From Paenibacillus polymyxa (GTDB lineage: Bacteria > Bacillota > Bacilli > Paenibacillales > Paenibacillaceae): 64,000 bases of DNA. The stretch spans positions 2,440,001 through 2,504,000 of the forward strand of contig NZ_CP015423.1 of assembly GCF_001719045.1 (NCBI RefSeq), given 5' to 3'. The stretch's first letter is position 1, and each line of letters opens with the position of its first letter. The translations under genes were made by a program, and so were the position numbers. Positions 17,261 through 25,644 of the stretch are shown here, piece after piece. The notes below the pieces were generated by a model. The model had not been told where the DNA came from, did no database searches, and worked only from the letters and a program-made list of their open reading frames with translations.

Positions 17261-17754
17261 ATTTGTGTGGCTACATTCCGGAATCTCTGAACGAAGGATA
17301 CGGCCTGCGCTCCGTTGTGTTCATTAGCGGTTGCCGTCATGCCTGTCCTGGATGCTTTAATCCAGAGTCATGGAGCTTCCGTGCAGGCGAGCCATTCACC
17401 CCCCAACGACAACAGGAGGTCATTCGTGACATCATGGAAAATCCGTTGTTGGATGGACTGACTCTCTGCGGGGGAGACCCGTTTTTCTCAGCAGCAGAAT
17501 GCTCGCAATTTGTGCGTGACTTCCGCGAAGCCTGTCCCGACCGAACCGTGTGGGCTTACACTGGCTTTGTCTATGAAGATCTACTCACAGATCAGGAGCG
17601 ACAGGAACTGGCGCTTTTGTGCGATGTGATTGTGGACGGTCGTTTTGTAGAACAGCAAAAGGACCTGACCCTTCCCTTCCGGGGCAGTCGCAACCAGCGT
17701 CTGGTAGATGTGAAAGCCAGTATTCAGGCAGGTTATACCGTTTCATTGACATAA
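17257..17754 (+). CDS. nrdG: Anaerobic ribonucleotide reductase activating protein (radical SAM)
   Basis: 165 residues, the usual length. The radical-SAM cluster motif CRHACPGC follows GLRSVVFISG, and LTLCGGDPFF is the GGE-like SAM-binding strand. It uses S-adenosylmethionine to place the glycyl radical on NrdD. The GTG start overlaps the nrdD stop as GTGA, so the two are translationally coupled. A terminator follows. Confidence 0.93.
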   Translation: MNLCGYIPESLNEGYGLRSVVFISGCRHACPGCFNPESWSFRAGEPFTPQRQQEVIRDIMENPLLDGLTLCGGDPFFSAAECSQFVRDFREACPDRTVWAYTGFVYEDLLTDQERQELALLCDVIVDGRFVEQQKDLTLPFRGSRNQRLVDVKASIQAGYTVSLT

Positions 17755-17794
17755 GGCGATGCTTACCCAGCAAGCAAGATGCTATATCTAATCT

Positions 17795-17834
17795 AAGACA
17801 AGCCCCCATCATGGGTAAGGCTTGTCTTTTTTTC
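17795..17834 (+). terminator. Terminator of nrdDG
   Basis: AAGACAAGCC (17795-17804) pairs perfectly with GGCTTGTCTT (17819-17828), followed by a T-run. Confidence 0.85.
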
Positions 17835-17865
17835 ATATGGCTAACAGATTCCATTGGAGTTTCTA

Positions 17866-17894
17866 TTGCGCATCCTGTAAGTTTCACTTATGAT
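17866..17894 (+). promoter_or_regulatory. Promoter of the metE riboswitch transcript
   Basis: TTGCGC, 17 bases, TATGAT: a good vegetative promoter about 57 bases before the start of the aptamer. Confidence 0.55.
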
Positions 17895-17950
17895 GGTGAA
17901 CAAGTATACGAGTGCATAATTATTCGTCATACCTTAACCGCATAGCTTGG

Positions 17951-18122
17951 AGATAGGTGTCTGTTCTATTCAGATCAGACTTAAAAGGGAAGCCGGTGCA
18001 AATCCGGCACGGTCCCGCCACTGTAAACGGGGAACTTTCAGCTGTTCATATATCCACTGGTCCACAGACCGGGAAGGATTGCTGAGCGTCATGATCCGTA
18101 AGTCAGGAGACCTGCCTATTTT
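17951..18122 (+). promoter_or_regulatory. Cobalamin (B12) riboswitch upstream of metE
   Basis: Conserved elements appear in the right order: GGTG near 17956, the B12-box core GCCGGTGCAAATCCGGC, GGTCCCGCCACTGTAA, then GTCAGGAGACCTGCC near 18101-18115. The ends (GATAGG / CCTATT) can close P1. The known element binds adenosylcobalamin-type ligands. A terminator downstream indicates that B12 stops transcription of the B12-independent enzyme. Confidence 0.93.
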
Positions 18123-18199
18123 AACAACATCGCAAGTACCTACGGAAGATAGGGAGGTGTTAAGAGCAGTCGCCGTATTTTTGATTTTTTAATCACGGA

Positions 18200-18253
18200 G
18201 GCATTCTTTCCCCTACTTATTTTTAACCTTGGGGGGAAGAATGCCTTTTTTTG
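18200..18253 (+). terminator. Riboswitch expression-platform terminator
   Basis: GGCATTCTTTCCCC (18200-18213) pairs with GGGGGGAAGAATGCC (18231-18245) and is followed by seven T, all before the metE ribosome site. It is the off-state hairpin of the B12 switch. Confidence 0.85.
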
Positions 18254-18295
18254 GTACGTAAAAATAAAACAGCTACCCACTAGGAGGAAAAGTAC

Positions 18296-20614
18296 ATGTC
18301 CATTATTGAATGGCCTGAATTGTCCGGCTTAATTAGCAGTAATCTGGGATATCCGCGTATCGGCGAAAATCGGGAATGGAAGAAAGCACTGGAACGCTTC
18401 TGGAACGGCAGCATTAACGAAAGCGAACTGCAGACGGAAATGAAAAAATTACGGTTGGAGCATCTGAGCAAGCAGCGCAATAAGGGGATTGATCGCATTC
18501 CTGTCGGAGACTTCTCCTATTACGATCACATGCTGGATACATCTGTGATGTTCGGTCTGGTTCCCGGACGGTTCAACTATCGTCCCGCGGGTCCGGTTCC
18601 TCTGTCCGTGTATTTCGGGATCGCTCGTGGACAGAAGGGAGCAACCGCCAGTGAAATGACCAAATGGATGAATACCAATTATCACTACATCGTTCCTGAA
18701 TTGGCGAACGCAGTTTCGGTGTTCACTGAAAATAAACCTTTACAGGCTTATCGTGAAGCAAAACAAGAACTAGGTATTGATGGGAAACCGGTCCTCATCG
18801 GCCCCTATTCATTCGTTACCCTTTCCAAAGGCTATGATCGTAAGGAGCTTGCCTCTATTATAAGAACCTTCCTGCCTTTATACACCCGTGTCCTGTCTGA
18901 ACTAGCAGCAGAAGGTGTTCAGTGGGTCCAAATCGATGAACCTGTCCTGACCACCTCATTCCCAGTAGAGGATCTGGACATTATTCAGGAAGTCTATGAA
19001 GCTTTGAACCAGGCTGCGCCCTCCTTAAATATAATGCTGCAAACCTACTTTGGCAGCCTAGATCATTATGAGCGTCTGTCCGCACTTCCGGTACAGGGGC
19101 TGGGTCTTGATTTTGTATATGATGATGGCGAAAATCTTCAGCATATATTGCAGCATGGCTTCCCTAAAGGAAAAACGCTGGGCGCTGGTGTCATTGACGG
19201 ACGCAATATATGGCGCAGCGACCTGAACGCTGTAGCTGCTCTGCTGGGTCAGTTAGCAGAACAGACCACTGCCGAGCAGCTTATCGTACAGCCATCATGC
19301 AGTCTGCTTCATGTGCCAGTCAGCCTGGAGGCAGAGCACAAGCTGGACAAGGAGCTGGTACAAGCGCTGGCCTTTGCTGATGAAAAGCTAGAGGAAATCG
19401 CCATCCTGACGGCTGCACTTGGCAAACACGATCCATCCGCACTCACCAAGCTTGGACAAAGTGCAGATGCGGTAGCCCGTTTCAACAGTTCAGCGGCACG
19501 CGTACAGACAGCTGCCGATCTGGCCGACCTGTTGGCCAAAGAGCCTCTGTCACGCAGCGTTCCTTTCGCCGAGCGTCGTGAGATTCAGCAAAATAAGCTG
19601 AAGTTGCCTCCACTGCCTACGACGACCATTGGTAGCTTCCCGCAAACCGCCGAGATCCGCAAGGCCCGCCTGCACTATCGCAAAGGAGAATGGTCTGCCG
19701 AGCAATATCGAACGTTCATCCAACAGCAAATTAAGGAATGGATTGATATCCAAGAGGACATTGGCATTGATGTGCTTGTACATGGGGAATTTGAGCGGAC
19801 CGACATGGTTGAATTTTTTGGTGAAAAGCTGAATGGCTTTGCTTTTACGCAAAACGGATGGGTGCAGTCCTACGGCTCCCGTTGTGTCAAACCGCCGATT
19901 ATATACGGAGACGTTTCCTTCGATCAGCCCATGACCGTGGAAGAAACGGCATTCGCCCAATCGTTAACTTCCAAGCCTGTTAAGGGAATGCTTACGGGTC
20001 CTGTGACCATTTTGAACTGGTCTTTCGAACGTAATGACATTCCACGTAGTCAAGTTGCTTTACAGTTGGCTCTGGCATTACGGGCAGAGGTAGAGGCACT
20101 GGAACAAGCGGGCATCGGCATGATTCAGGTCGATGAGCCTGCAATTCGTGAAGGGCTTCCGCTGAAAAAAGAACAACAGCAAGCCTATCTGGATTGGGCG
20201 GTTCAAGCCTTCCTTGTGACCACGGCCACCGTTGAGCCAGCGACCCAAATCCATACGCATATGTGCTATTCCGAATTTCAGCATATGATTCAGTCCATCT
20301 CCGATATGGATGCCGACGTTATATCTATTGAAACCTCGCGAAGCCACGGAGAACTGATTGTCAGCTTTGAAGATCAGGTATACGACAAAGGCATCGGTCT
20401 GGGCGTGTACGATATCCACAGCCCGCGCATCCCCGATGTATCTGAAATGCTAAGCATGATCCAGCGTGCCCTGCGCGTACTGCCATCAGATTTGTTCTGG
20501 GTTAATCCGGATTGTGGTCTGAAAACCCGCACCAAAGAGGAATCTGTCGCCGCCTTGCGGCAAATGGTACAAGCAGCTCAAGCAGCCCGGGCTGCATTGG
20601 CTGTATCCAACTAA
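18296..20614 (+). CDS. metE: Cobalamin-independent methionine synthase
   Basis: 772 residues, full length. It transfers a methyl group from 5-methyl-tetrahydropteroyl-polyglutamate to homocysteine, the last step of methionine synthesis, in the cytoplasm. Two beta-barrel halves are visible: N-terminal SSNLGYPRIGENREWKKALE, and the catalytic half with TTTIGSFPQTAEIRKAR, VLVHGEFERTDMVEFFGE and IQVDEPAIREGLP. Zinc ligands are in HTHMCYSEF and NPDCGLKTR. The ATG follows TAGGAGGAAAAGTAC. Control by the upstream B12 riboswitch fits the presence of a B12-dependent MetH elsewhere (inferred). Confidence 0.96.
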   Translation: MSIIEWPELSGLISSNLGYPRIGENREWKKALERFWNGSINESELQTEMKKLRLEHLSKQRNKGIDRIPVGDFSYYDHMLDTSVMFGLVPGRFNYRPAGPVPLSVYFGIARGQKGATASEMTKWMNTNYHYIVPELANAVSVFTENKPLQAYREAKQELGIDGKPVLIGPYSFVTLSKGYDRKELASIIRTFLPLYTRVLSELAAEGVQWVQIDEPVLTTSFPVEDLDIIQEVYEALNQAAPSLNIMLQTYFGSLDHYERLSALPVQGLGLDFVYDDGENLQHILQHGFPKGKTLGAGVIDGRNIWRSDLNAVAALLGQLAEQTTAEQLIVQPSCSLLHVPVSLEAEHKLDKELVQALAFADEKLEEIAILTAALGKHDPSALTKLGQSADAVARFNSSAARVQTAADLADLLAKEPLSRSVPFAERREIQQNKLKLPPLPTTTIGSFPQTAEIRKARLHYRKGEWSAEQYRTFIQQQIKEWIDIQEDIGIDVLVHGEFERTDMVEFFGEKLNGFAFTQNGWVQSYGSRCVKPPIIYGDVSFDQPMTVEETAFAQSLTSKPVKGMLTGPVTILNWSFERNDIPRSQVALQLALALRAEVEALEQAGIGMIQVDEPAIREGLPLKKEQQQAYLDWAVQAFLVTTATVEPATQIHTHMCYSEFQHMIQSISDMDADVISIETSRSHGELIVSFEDQVYDKGIGLGVYDIHSPRIPDVSEMLSMIQRALRVLPSDLFWVNPDCGLKTRTKEESVAALRQMVQAAQAARAALAVSN

Positions 20615-20661
20615 TTTTTTTATCGTATCCAATCGCGCCATCATTTTCGCCTTGTCCTATT

Positions 20662-20710
20662 CCCCTTTCCGGCCCTTATTGCTAAAAGCCAGGAAGGGGG
20701 ATTTATTCTA
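20662..20710 (+). terminator. Possible terminator after metE
   Basis: CCCCTTTCCGGC (20662-20673) can pair with GCCAGGAAGGGG (20688-20699) with one mismatch and one G-U. The T-tract after it is weak. Confidence 0.4.
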
Positions 20711-21235
20711 GATCATATAATGTATATACGCCTTGAATATGCTCCATTTTCATCTGCTTCATATGTACGCCTAAGCCATGTTCTCGATCCCAGGAGCAAC
20801 TAAAATTCAAATACAGTTCATCCTTTGCCGATGAGTCGGAAATCAGTATAGACATAAGCTGTATTCGATCCAACAATTGTTCCGGTCGCTCCACATAAGG
20901 CGCATATTCATCTGGGTCCTCTCCCCATGTACTGTAAGCATTCCGGTACTTTTCCACTATGCCAGCATAATGATGGTGTATGGACTCCAACACTTGAGGA
21001 TGAATAGTTGACGAATATTCCATATACTGCTCCCATGTCTTTTTTGCAACTGTGTAGGTTCTTCTATAGTCTGTGCCTGTTCTTCGGAGTCGGCTCCCAC
21101 GATAAATTCGACTTCTACTTCCGAGGGCTGCCCGCAAAAATTAACATGTACTACACCACGCAGAACAATCTCCTCAGATACATCCCAAGACTCATCATCC
21201 TGTTCCAGTTCCACATACCAGTGTTTCCAATCCAC
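20703..21235 (-). pseudogene. DUF6985-like protein gene split by a frameshift
   Basis: Two overlapping minus-strand frames join into one sensible protein. The first starts at 21235 (MDWKHWYVELEQDDESWDVS) and runs in frame to a run of six A (complement of about 21040-21045). After it, the -1 frame continues KKTWEQYMEYSSTIH to the stop at 20703. One extra A would restore an open frame of about 178 codons. The N-terminal part resembles DUF6985-type proteins of unknown role. The break may be a true mutation, a sequencing error in the homopolymer, or slippage expression. Confidence 0.6.
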
Positions 21236-21616
21236 CCTTTACCACCTCTTCATAAAAAGTAATCTTTAACCCTATTGAATACTTTACAATCTATCATTTT
21301 AATGAATGAAATTAAAGCGGCATCCTATTTGGGCTTCCAGCCAGATTTCGAGGAATTTCCAAATGAAACTACTTTTTTCTACAACATTCGCTATTCAATA
21401 AAGCCTTCAAGAAAGAAAATCTGCCCATTTCGGCACAAATATTTTATTATTAAAAATTTAGTACCTTGCATTAATCAGTACATGATGTTAAATTATACCT
21501 GACTACTGTTCTATAATTAGTACCCGTGACAAATTATGCACAAACACACGTTTCTTCCCCTTATTCCGAACGACACCTATGAATCATTGATAACATCCAG
21601 GAAGGGAGCACCGCTC
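21236..21616. other. AT-rich intergenic region, nothing firm
   Basis: About 380 bases between the frameshifted gene and padR. A 75-codon frame at 21275-21502 has no ribosome site and no recognisable protein features. No strong promoter or hairpin was found by eye. Confidence 0.4.
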
Positions 21617-21946
21617 GTGAATGTGAACATCCAATTCAAAAAAGGGGTACTGGAACTGTGCGTTCTAGTTCTAATTGGACGCAGAGACCGTTATGGCTAC
21701 GAGTTGGCTCAAGCCGTCTCCCGTCATATTGAAGTAGCTGAGGGAGCCCTATATCCACTGCTTCGCCGTCTGGTATCAGAAGGATACTGCACAACGTATT
21801 TACAGGAATCGACCGAGGGGCCTCCCCGTAAATATTATCGGCTGACTGATACTGGAAGCCATTATACAAAAATACTTACGCGGGAATGGAATGATTTTGT
21901 CCATCATGTCGCAAGCCTACTGGAGGAAGGAAATTCCGATGAATAG
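21617..21946 (+). CDS. PadR family transcriptional regulator
   Basis: 109 residues from a GTG at 21617 with AAGGGAG upstream. Typical PadR winged helix: FKKGVLELCVLVLIGRRDRY, EGALYPLLRRLVSEG and GPPRKYYRLTDTG. It overlaps the next gene by eight bases. Operons of PadR, a HAAS-domain membrane protein and a DUF4097 protein recur in Firmicutes and relate to envelope stress. The regulator probably represses its own operon. Confidence 0.88.
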   Translation: MNVNIQFKKGVLELCVLVLIGRRDRYGYELAQAVSRHIEVAEGALYPLLRRLVSEGYCTTYLQESTEGPPRKYYRLTDTGSHYTKILTREWNDFVHHVASLLEEGNSDE

Positions 21947-22490
21947 AAAACAGTTTCTTACAGAGGTGGAGCAGCGTCTTTCTCCTCTCCCTGCAGAGGT
22001 ACGCAATGAGCTGCTTAGTGATTTGAGCCAGCATTTTGACTACGGGTTGGTCAATGGAAAAAGCGAAAGTGAGATTGCCAATGAGCTGGGTAACCCAGAG
22101 GATATTGCCCGAGAAGCGTTGGATGATCCTAATGCAGCCTGGAACGCTTCTCCTCCGCTTCGCCAGGGAAGCTTCGCACGCAATCTTTTTACTTTCTTAG
22201 GACTGCTGTTTCTCAACTTGCTGATCTCCATCCCGATTATGGCTACCCTATGGGTAGTATGGGTTTCATTGACCGTGGTAGCGGTCAGCTTCATTGCAGC
22301 CCCCCTTCTCGCCGTTACTGATTATGCGCTGAACAGCACCTTTTACCCGGCCAAATTCTTTTTCTCTATCACGTTGACGGGTATAGGTCTATTGCTGCTG
22401 CCTGGAGTACGTTATCTCTTACTCCTTATGGTCAAAGGCACAGTACGATACTGGAAATGGAATCAGACTACCCTGAGGGGAGCTTACTAA
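21939..22490 (+). CDS. DUF1700/HAAS domain membrane protein
   Basis: 183 residues from an ATG at 21939 preceded by GGAGGAAATTCCG. The N-terminal 75 residues are a HAAS-type helical domain (FLTEVEQRLSPLPAEVRNEL, ISELGN-like ANELGNPEDIAREAL). Three or four membrane helices follow. HAAS proteins pair with PadR regulators and are thought to convey an envelope signal. It is co-transcribed with padR and the DUF4097 gene. Confidence 0.85.
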   Translation: MNRKQFLTEVEQRLSPLPAEVRNELLSDLSQHFDYGLVNGKSESEIANELGNPEDIAREALDDPNAAWNASPPLRQGSFARNLFTFLGLLFLNLLISIPIMATLWVVWVSLTVVAVSFIAAPLLAVTDYALNSTFYPAKFFFSITLTGIGLLLLPGVRYLLLLMVKGTVRYWKWNQTTLRGAY

Positions 22491-22494
22491 CAAC

Positions 22495-23346
22495 ATGAAT
22501 AAAAAGTGGTTTATTGCAGCAGGTCTGTGCATTGTGATCGGTGTAGCCGGAATGGTGGCTTACGGTGCCCCATGGAGTCAACAAGTCATGAAGGAAACAA
22601 CTGCGATTAACAAAAAATGGACGTTCACACGTGGTCAGCTACAGAAGCTGAAAGTGGACAGTTCTGATGATGTCTCTATTTTGTTTACTCCCGGCTCTGG
22701 CGACCAAGGTGCGATACGCATTAGTGGAGAAGTTCAGACAAAGGTAGCCGACCAAATTCATAATGCCCGAATTGAGAACGGTAAGCTTACGATTCAATCG
22801 GAGCCGGCCGCTTCCTTGTCATTTCTTTCGATCACCCCTGATTTGGATCAAACGATTACCGTAGAGATGCCCTCCGGCGAAACACTAACTGACCTACAGG
22901 TAGATGCACATTCAGGGAATGTAAAACTTCAAGATGCCTCCGTGCAGAATACTTCCATCACCGCTACTTCAGGCACTGCCGAGATTACAAACCTCCAAAG
23001 TACCCACCTGATCGCAAATTTAACATCCGGCAATTTTACAGCCAGTCAGCTTGCAGCAGATATGGAGTTGAAGCTTACTTCAGGCGATGTTACCATCCGC
23101 GATTATAGCGGTAATGGCCTTATTTCCCTAACCTCAGGGGAGACAAATATTACGCAACGCGCCGTAGCCAACTTGGAAGTGAATGCTGATTCTGGTGACG
23201 TGAAGATTAAACAAGCTCCCGATTTTAAAGGTGTTTATAATGTCCACTCTGACTCTGGGAGTATAGATACTCCCGAATCTGTTCCCGGTAGTGTGAACGT
23301 GATAAAGGTAGAAACCACCTCAGGGGATATTAATATTTCCAAATAG
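22495..23346 (+). CDS. DUF4097 family beta-helix protein, membrane-anchored
   Basis: 283 residues. One N-terminal membrane segment (about 5-24) anchors an extracellular repeat domain with recurring TSGD/SSGD turns (LTSGDVTIRDYSGNG, VNADSGDVKIKQAP, TTSGDINIS), the DUF4097 beta-solenoid pattern. Related proteins (LiaG, YvlB types) belong to cell-envelope stress operons. It starts four bases after the HAAS gene and ends the operon. Confidence 0.85.
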   Translation: MNKKWFIAAGLCIVIGVAGMVAYGAPWSQQVMKETTAINKKWTFTRGQLQKLKVDSSDDVSILFTPGSGDQGAIRISGEVQTKVADQIHNARIENGKLTIQSEPAASLSFLSITPDLDQTITVEMPSGETLTDLQVDAHSGNVKLQDASVQNTSITATSGTAEITNLQSTHLIANLTSGNFTASQLAADMELKLTSGDVTIRDYSGNGLISLTSGETNITQRAVANLEVNADSGDVKIKQAPDFKGVYNVHSDSGSIDTPESVPGSVNVIKVETTSGDINISK

Positions 23347-23466
23347 GAGACCTCTAGATGAATACCTCATCAGAGGCGAAGTTTGGTTCAATGAGTTTAA
23401 CCTTGTATAATGAAACCATGTGCTCACATGCACAACCACGTTATGGAGTGAAAAGGAGGAGACTGG

Positions 23467-24186
23467 ATGGAACTTAAGAATAAAACAGCCATTATTACAG
23501 GAGCCAGCAAAGGAATCGGTAAAGCAATTGCCGAAACTTTAGCCAAGGAAGGCGTTAACCTGGGATTAATCTCACGAACATTGACTGACCTGCAAAAGCT
23601 GCAGGATTCGCTGGGGAGTACATACGGCGTGAAAGTGGTGAGTGCTGTTGCAGATATATCGGATCGCGCACAGGCCGCTGCCGCTGTAGCTTCACTGGAA
23701 CACGAATTGGGCGCTGTCGATATTTTGATCAACAATGCAGGCATTGCTACCTTTGGCACAGTCGCAGATATGGACCCCGAAGAGTGGGAACGTATTATTC
23801 GCGTAAACCTGATGGGAACCTATTATGTTACACATGCTGCTCTTCCAAGCATGCTGGCACAAAAGAGCGGAAACATTATTAATATCTCCTCGACGGCAGG
23901 AGAACGAGGTTTTGCAACAGGCTCGGCATATTGCGCATCCAAATTTGCTTTGATGGGCTTCACGGAAGCACTGATGCAGGAAGTTCGCAAATCGAATATT
24001 CGCGTCACCGCGCTGACTCCAAGTACTGTCAATACAGAACTGGCGGCAAACGCAGGATTGTCTATTGGTGATGAGGATCGCATGCTTCAACCGCAGGATT
24101 TGGCCGATCTGACATTAGCCGCATTGAAACTGCCTCCACGGGTTCAATTAAAAGTAGCCGGTATTTGGACAACCAACCCACAGTAA
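23467..24186 (+). CDS. Short-chain dehydrogenase/reductase, FabG-like
   Basis: 239 residues. Classical SDR: nucleotide motif TGASKGIG, structural NNAG, catalytic Ser in NISSTAGE and Tyr-X3-Lys in YCASK. It resembles 3-oxoacyl-ACP reductases and could use NADP(H), but substrate cannot be read from sequence. AGGAGGAGACTGG precedes the ATG. It stands alone and has a clear terminator. Confidence 0.88.
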   Translation: MELKNKTAIITGASKGIGKAIAETLAKEGVNLGLISRTLTDLQKLQDSLGSTYGVKVVSAVADISDRAQAAAAVASLEHELGAVDILINNAGIATFGTVADMDPEEWERIIRVNLMGTYYVTHAALPSMLAQKSGNIINISSTAGERGFATGSAYCASKFALMGFTEALMQEVRKSNIRVTALTPSTVNTELAANAGLSIGDEDRMLQPQDLADLTLAALKLPPRVQLKVAGIWTTNPQ

Positions 24187-24222
24187 TTCGACATGACATC
24201 TTAGATTCATTGGCTGTACAAT

Positions 24223-24264
24223 GCTCCGGCAGACGTAATTGTTCGTCATGCCGGAGCTTTTTTT
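24223..24264 (+). terminator. Terminator of the SDR gene
   Basis: GCTCCGGCA (24223-24231) pairs with TGCCGGAGC (24249-24257), then seven T. Confidence 0.88.
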
Positions 24265-24371
24265 CAGCATAGCTATACCAAAACAAACTGTAATATAAGC
24301 GCTTTGTACTTCCAGCATATATACATACAATTCCTACAACTATAAGCGCATTTCAGGAAAGGGGAAAAATG

Positions 24372-24809
24372 ATGAAGAACACAGGAATGACACGGCCATT
24401 AGACCATTTGGGCCGCATTGTGCTGCCCAAGGAGCTGCGCAATTCTATGAATATTAATATTGGAGATGCCCTCGATTTTTTTATTACCCCAGAGGGACTG
24501 ATGATTCGCAAGTATACGGGGGTTTCTTGCTATTTTTGTGGTGCCGTAGATCATTTGAGCTATTTTAGGGATCATCTGATATGTAAAAGTTGTATTGAAA
24601 ATCTGAAGAGCGATAATCCTTCCAGTCATTTGAATGAATCCCGTCCTGTCCAGCCCAAGAAAAGAAGGAGTTACAGAAATCAGAATGATCTCCTGAATAA
24701 ACTAAAACAGCTCATGCAGGAGCATCCTAATGTATCTCAAAAAGAATTAGCCGAAATGCTCGAACTATCCCAGGGACGCGTGTCACAGCTTAAAAAGCTA
24801 CTTCTTTAA
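24372..24809 (+). CDS. AbrB-like regulator with zinc-ribbon and C-terminal HTH (copy 2)
   Basis: 145 residues from an ATG at 24372 (AAAGGGG seven bases upstream; the ATG three bases earlier is less well spaced). Same layout as the gene at 14549: AbrB hairpin domain (GMTRPLDHLGRIVLPKELR), cysteines at 53, 56, 71 and 74, a variable basic linker, and a C-terminal HTH (VSQKELAEMLELSQGRVSQL). The DNA-contact segment is nearly identical between the two, so they may bind overlapping sites or form mixed oligomers. Confidence 0.85.
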   Translation: MKNTGMTRPLDHLGRIVLPKELRNSMNINIGDALDFFITPEGLMIRKYTGVSCYFCGAVDHLSYFRDHLICKSCIENLKSDNPSSHLNESRPVQPKKRRSYRNQNDLLNKLKQLMQEHPNVSQKELAEMLELSQGRVSQLKKLLL

Positions 24810-24843
24810 ATCATCCGACCCGATCTCGTCTGTTCTAATCAAC

Positions 24844-24866
24844 AAAAAAAGAGCCTGACGGCTCTT
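24844..24866 (-). terminator. Terminator of the metalloprotease-like gene
   Basis: AAGAGCC-TGAC-GGCTCTT at 24849-24866. The minus-strand transcript then reads a T-run. It lies 13 bases after the stop at 24879. Confidence 0.8.
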
Positions 24867-24878
24867 GGATCATCATCG

Positions 24879-25337
24879 TTACGCAATGTCGGACTGCTCT
24901 ATAACCGGGACCCGATAGGCCAGCAAGGACTCGTCTATTACGGCAGAAATAAACGTTGCTTCTATTTCAGGCACCAGTCTAAGCGCATAATTCCATGCGT
25001 TTTCTTCAATTTGCAGCGCAAGTCGTTGCCGGGTCCCTATCCCGTTCTCTTGCTCCAACGCATCGGAGAGGTCCACTAATTCCGTATCGGCGGCGTGCCC
25101 GATCTCATGTGCAAGCACAACCGTAAAATACTCCTCAACTCGATCAACGCTGCCGAACATCTGTAAACACTGTGTTTCGATAACGTCCGTATACATGGTA
25201 ATGGCGTGAGCATTCATGGCATACTTGCCCCCAATCAGCCTTCCACCAGGAAAACGTTTCTCCAGCTTGACTGTCACACCTATAGCAGCCCGTTCCAACA
25301 GCTTAGCGACAATGCGCTCTGCCTGATTTCTTTCCAA
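24879..25337 (-). CDS. Small HEXXH zinc metalloprotease-like protein, unknown function
   Basis: About 152 residues. A single zinc-binding motif LAHEIGHAAD is preceded by a hydrophobic strand (YFTVV), as in gluzincins or ImmA-like proteases. There is no signal peptide or membrane segment, so it is probably cytoplasmic. The family is not recognised with certainty. I prefer the TTG at 25337 (GAGGAG about ten bases upstream) over the TTG at 25355. It is monocistronic. Confidence 0.65.
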   Translation of the reverse strand: MERNQAERIVAKLLERAAIGVTVKLEKRFPGGRLIGGKYAMNAHAITMYTDVIETQCLQMFGSVDRVEEYFTVVLAHEIGHAADTELVDLSDALEQENGIGTRQRLALQIEENAWNYALRLVPEIEATFISAVIDESLLAYRVPVIEQSDIA

Positions 25338-25457
25338 CTTAGCTTCGCTCCTCAAACCAGGATATATAAAGTTATATTTACTTTAAACTTATGAAATCAT
25401 GGATGTGTTCATACCATATACAGTACGATATTATACCTTTTTACAAAGGAGAATACC

Positions 25458-25619
25458 ATGTCAGAAGATTATTATATAGGTTGGGGAACGCTTGCCCTGA
25501 TTAATGCCGGCTTGGCACAGTCCAAAAATCGGAGCGGGCTAAACTGGTTTCTGCTCTCCCTATTAATAGGGCCACTGGCTACCCTTTTTATCGTTGCATG
25601 GGATAAGCTGGAGTCCTAA
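25458..25619 (+). CDS. 53-residue hydrophobic small protein
   Basis: ATG at 25458 with AAAGGAGAATACC upstream, stop at 25617-25619. The protein starts MSEDYYIGWGTLALINAG and has a central KNRSGLNWFLLSLLIGPLAT, then VAWDKLES. One or two hydrophobic segments suggest a membrane microprotein. The pattern 'KNRSGLNWFLLSLLIGPLAT' recalls small proteins common in Gram-positives, but I cannot name it. The ribosome site and codon use support a real gene. Confidence 0.65.
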   Translation: MSEDYYIGWGTLALINAGLAQSKNRSGLNWFLLSLLIGPLATLFIVAWDKLES

Positions 25620-25644
25620 TCCAGCCATTAGGTCATTCCCATCG

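Noticed and set aside
21275..21502. 75-codon plus-strand frame
   Set aside because: AT-rich, no ribosome site, no recognisable features.
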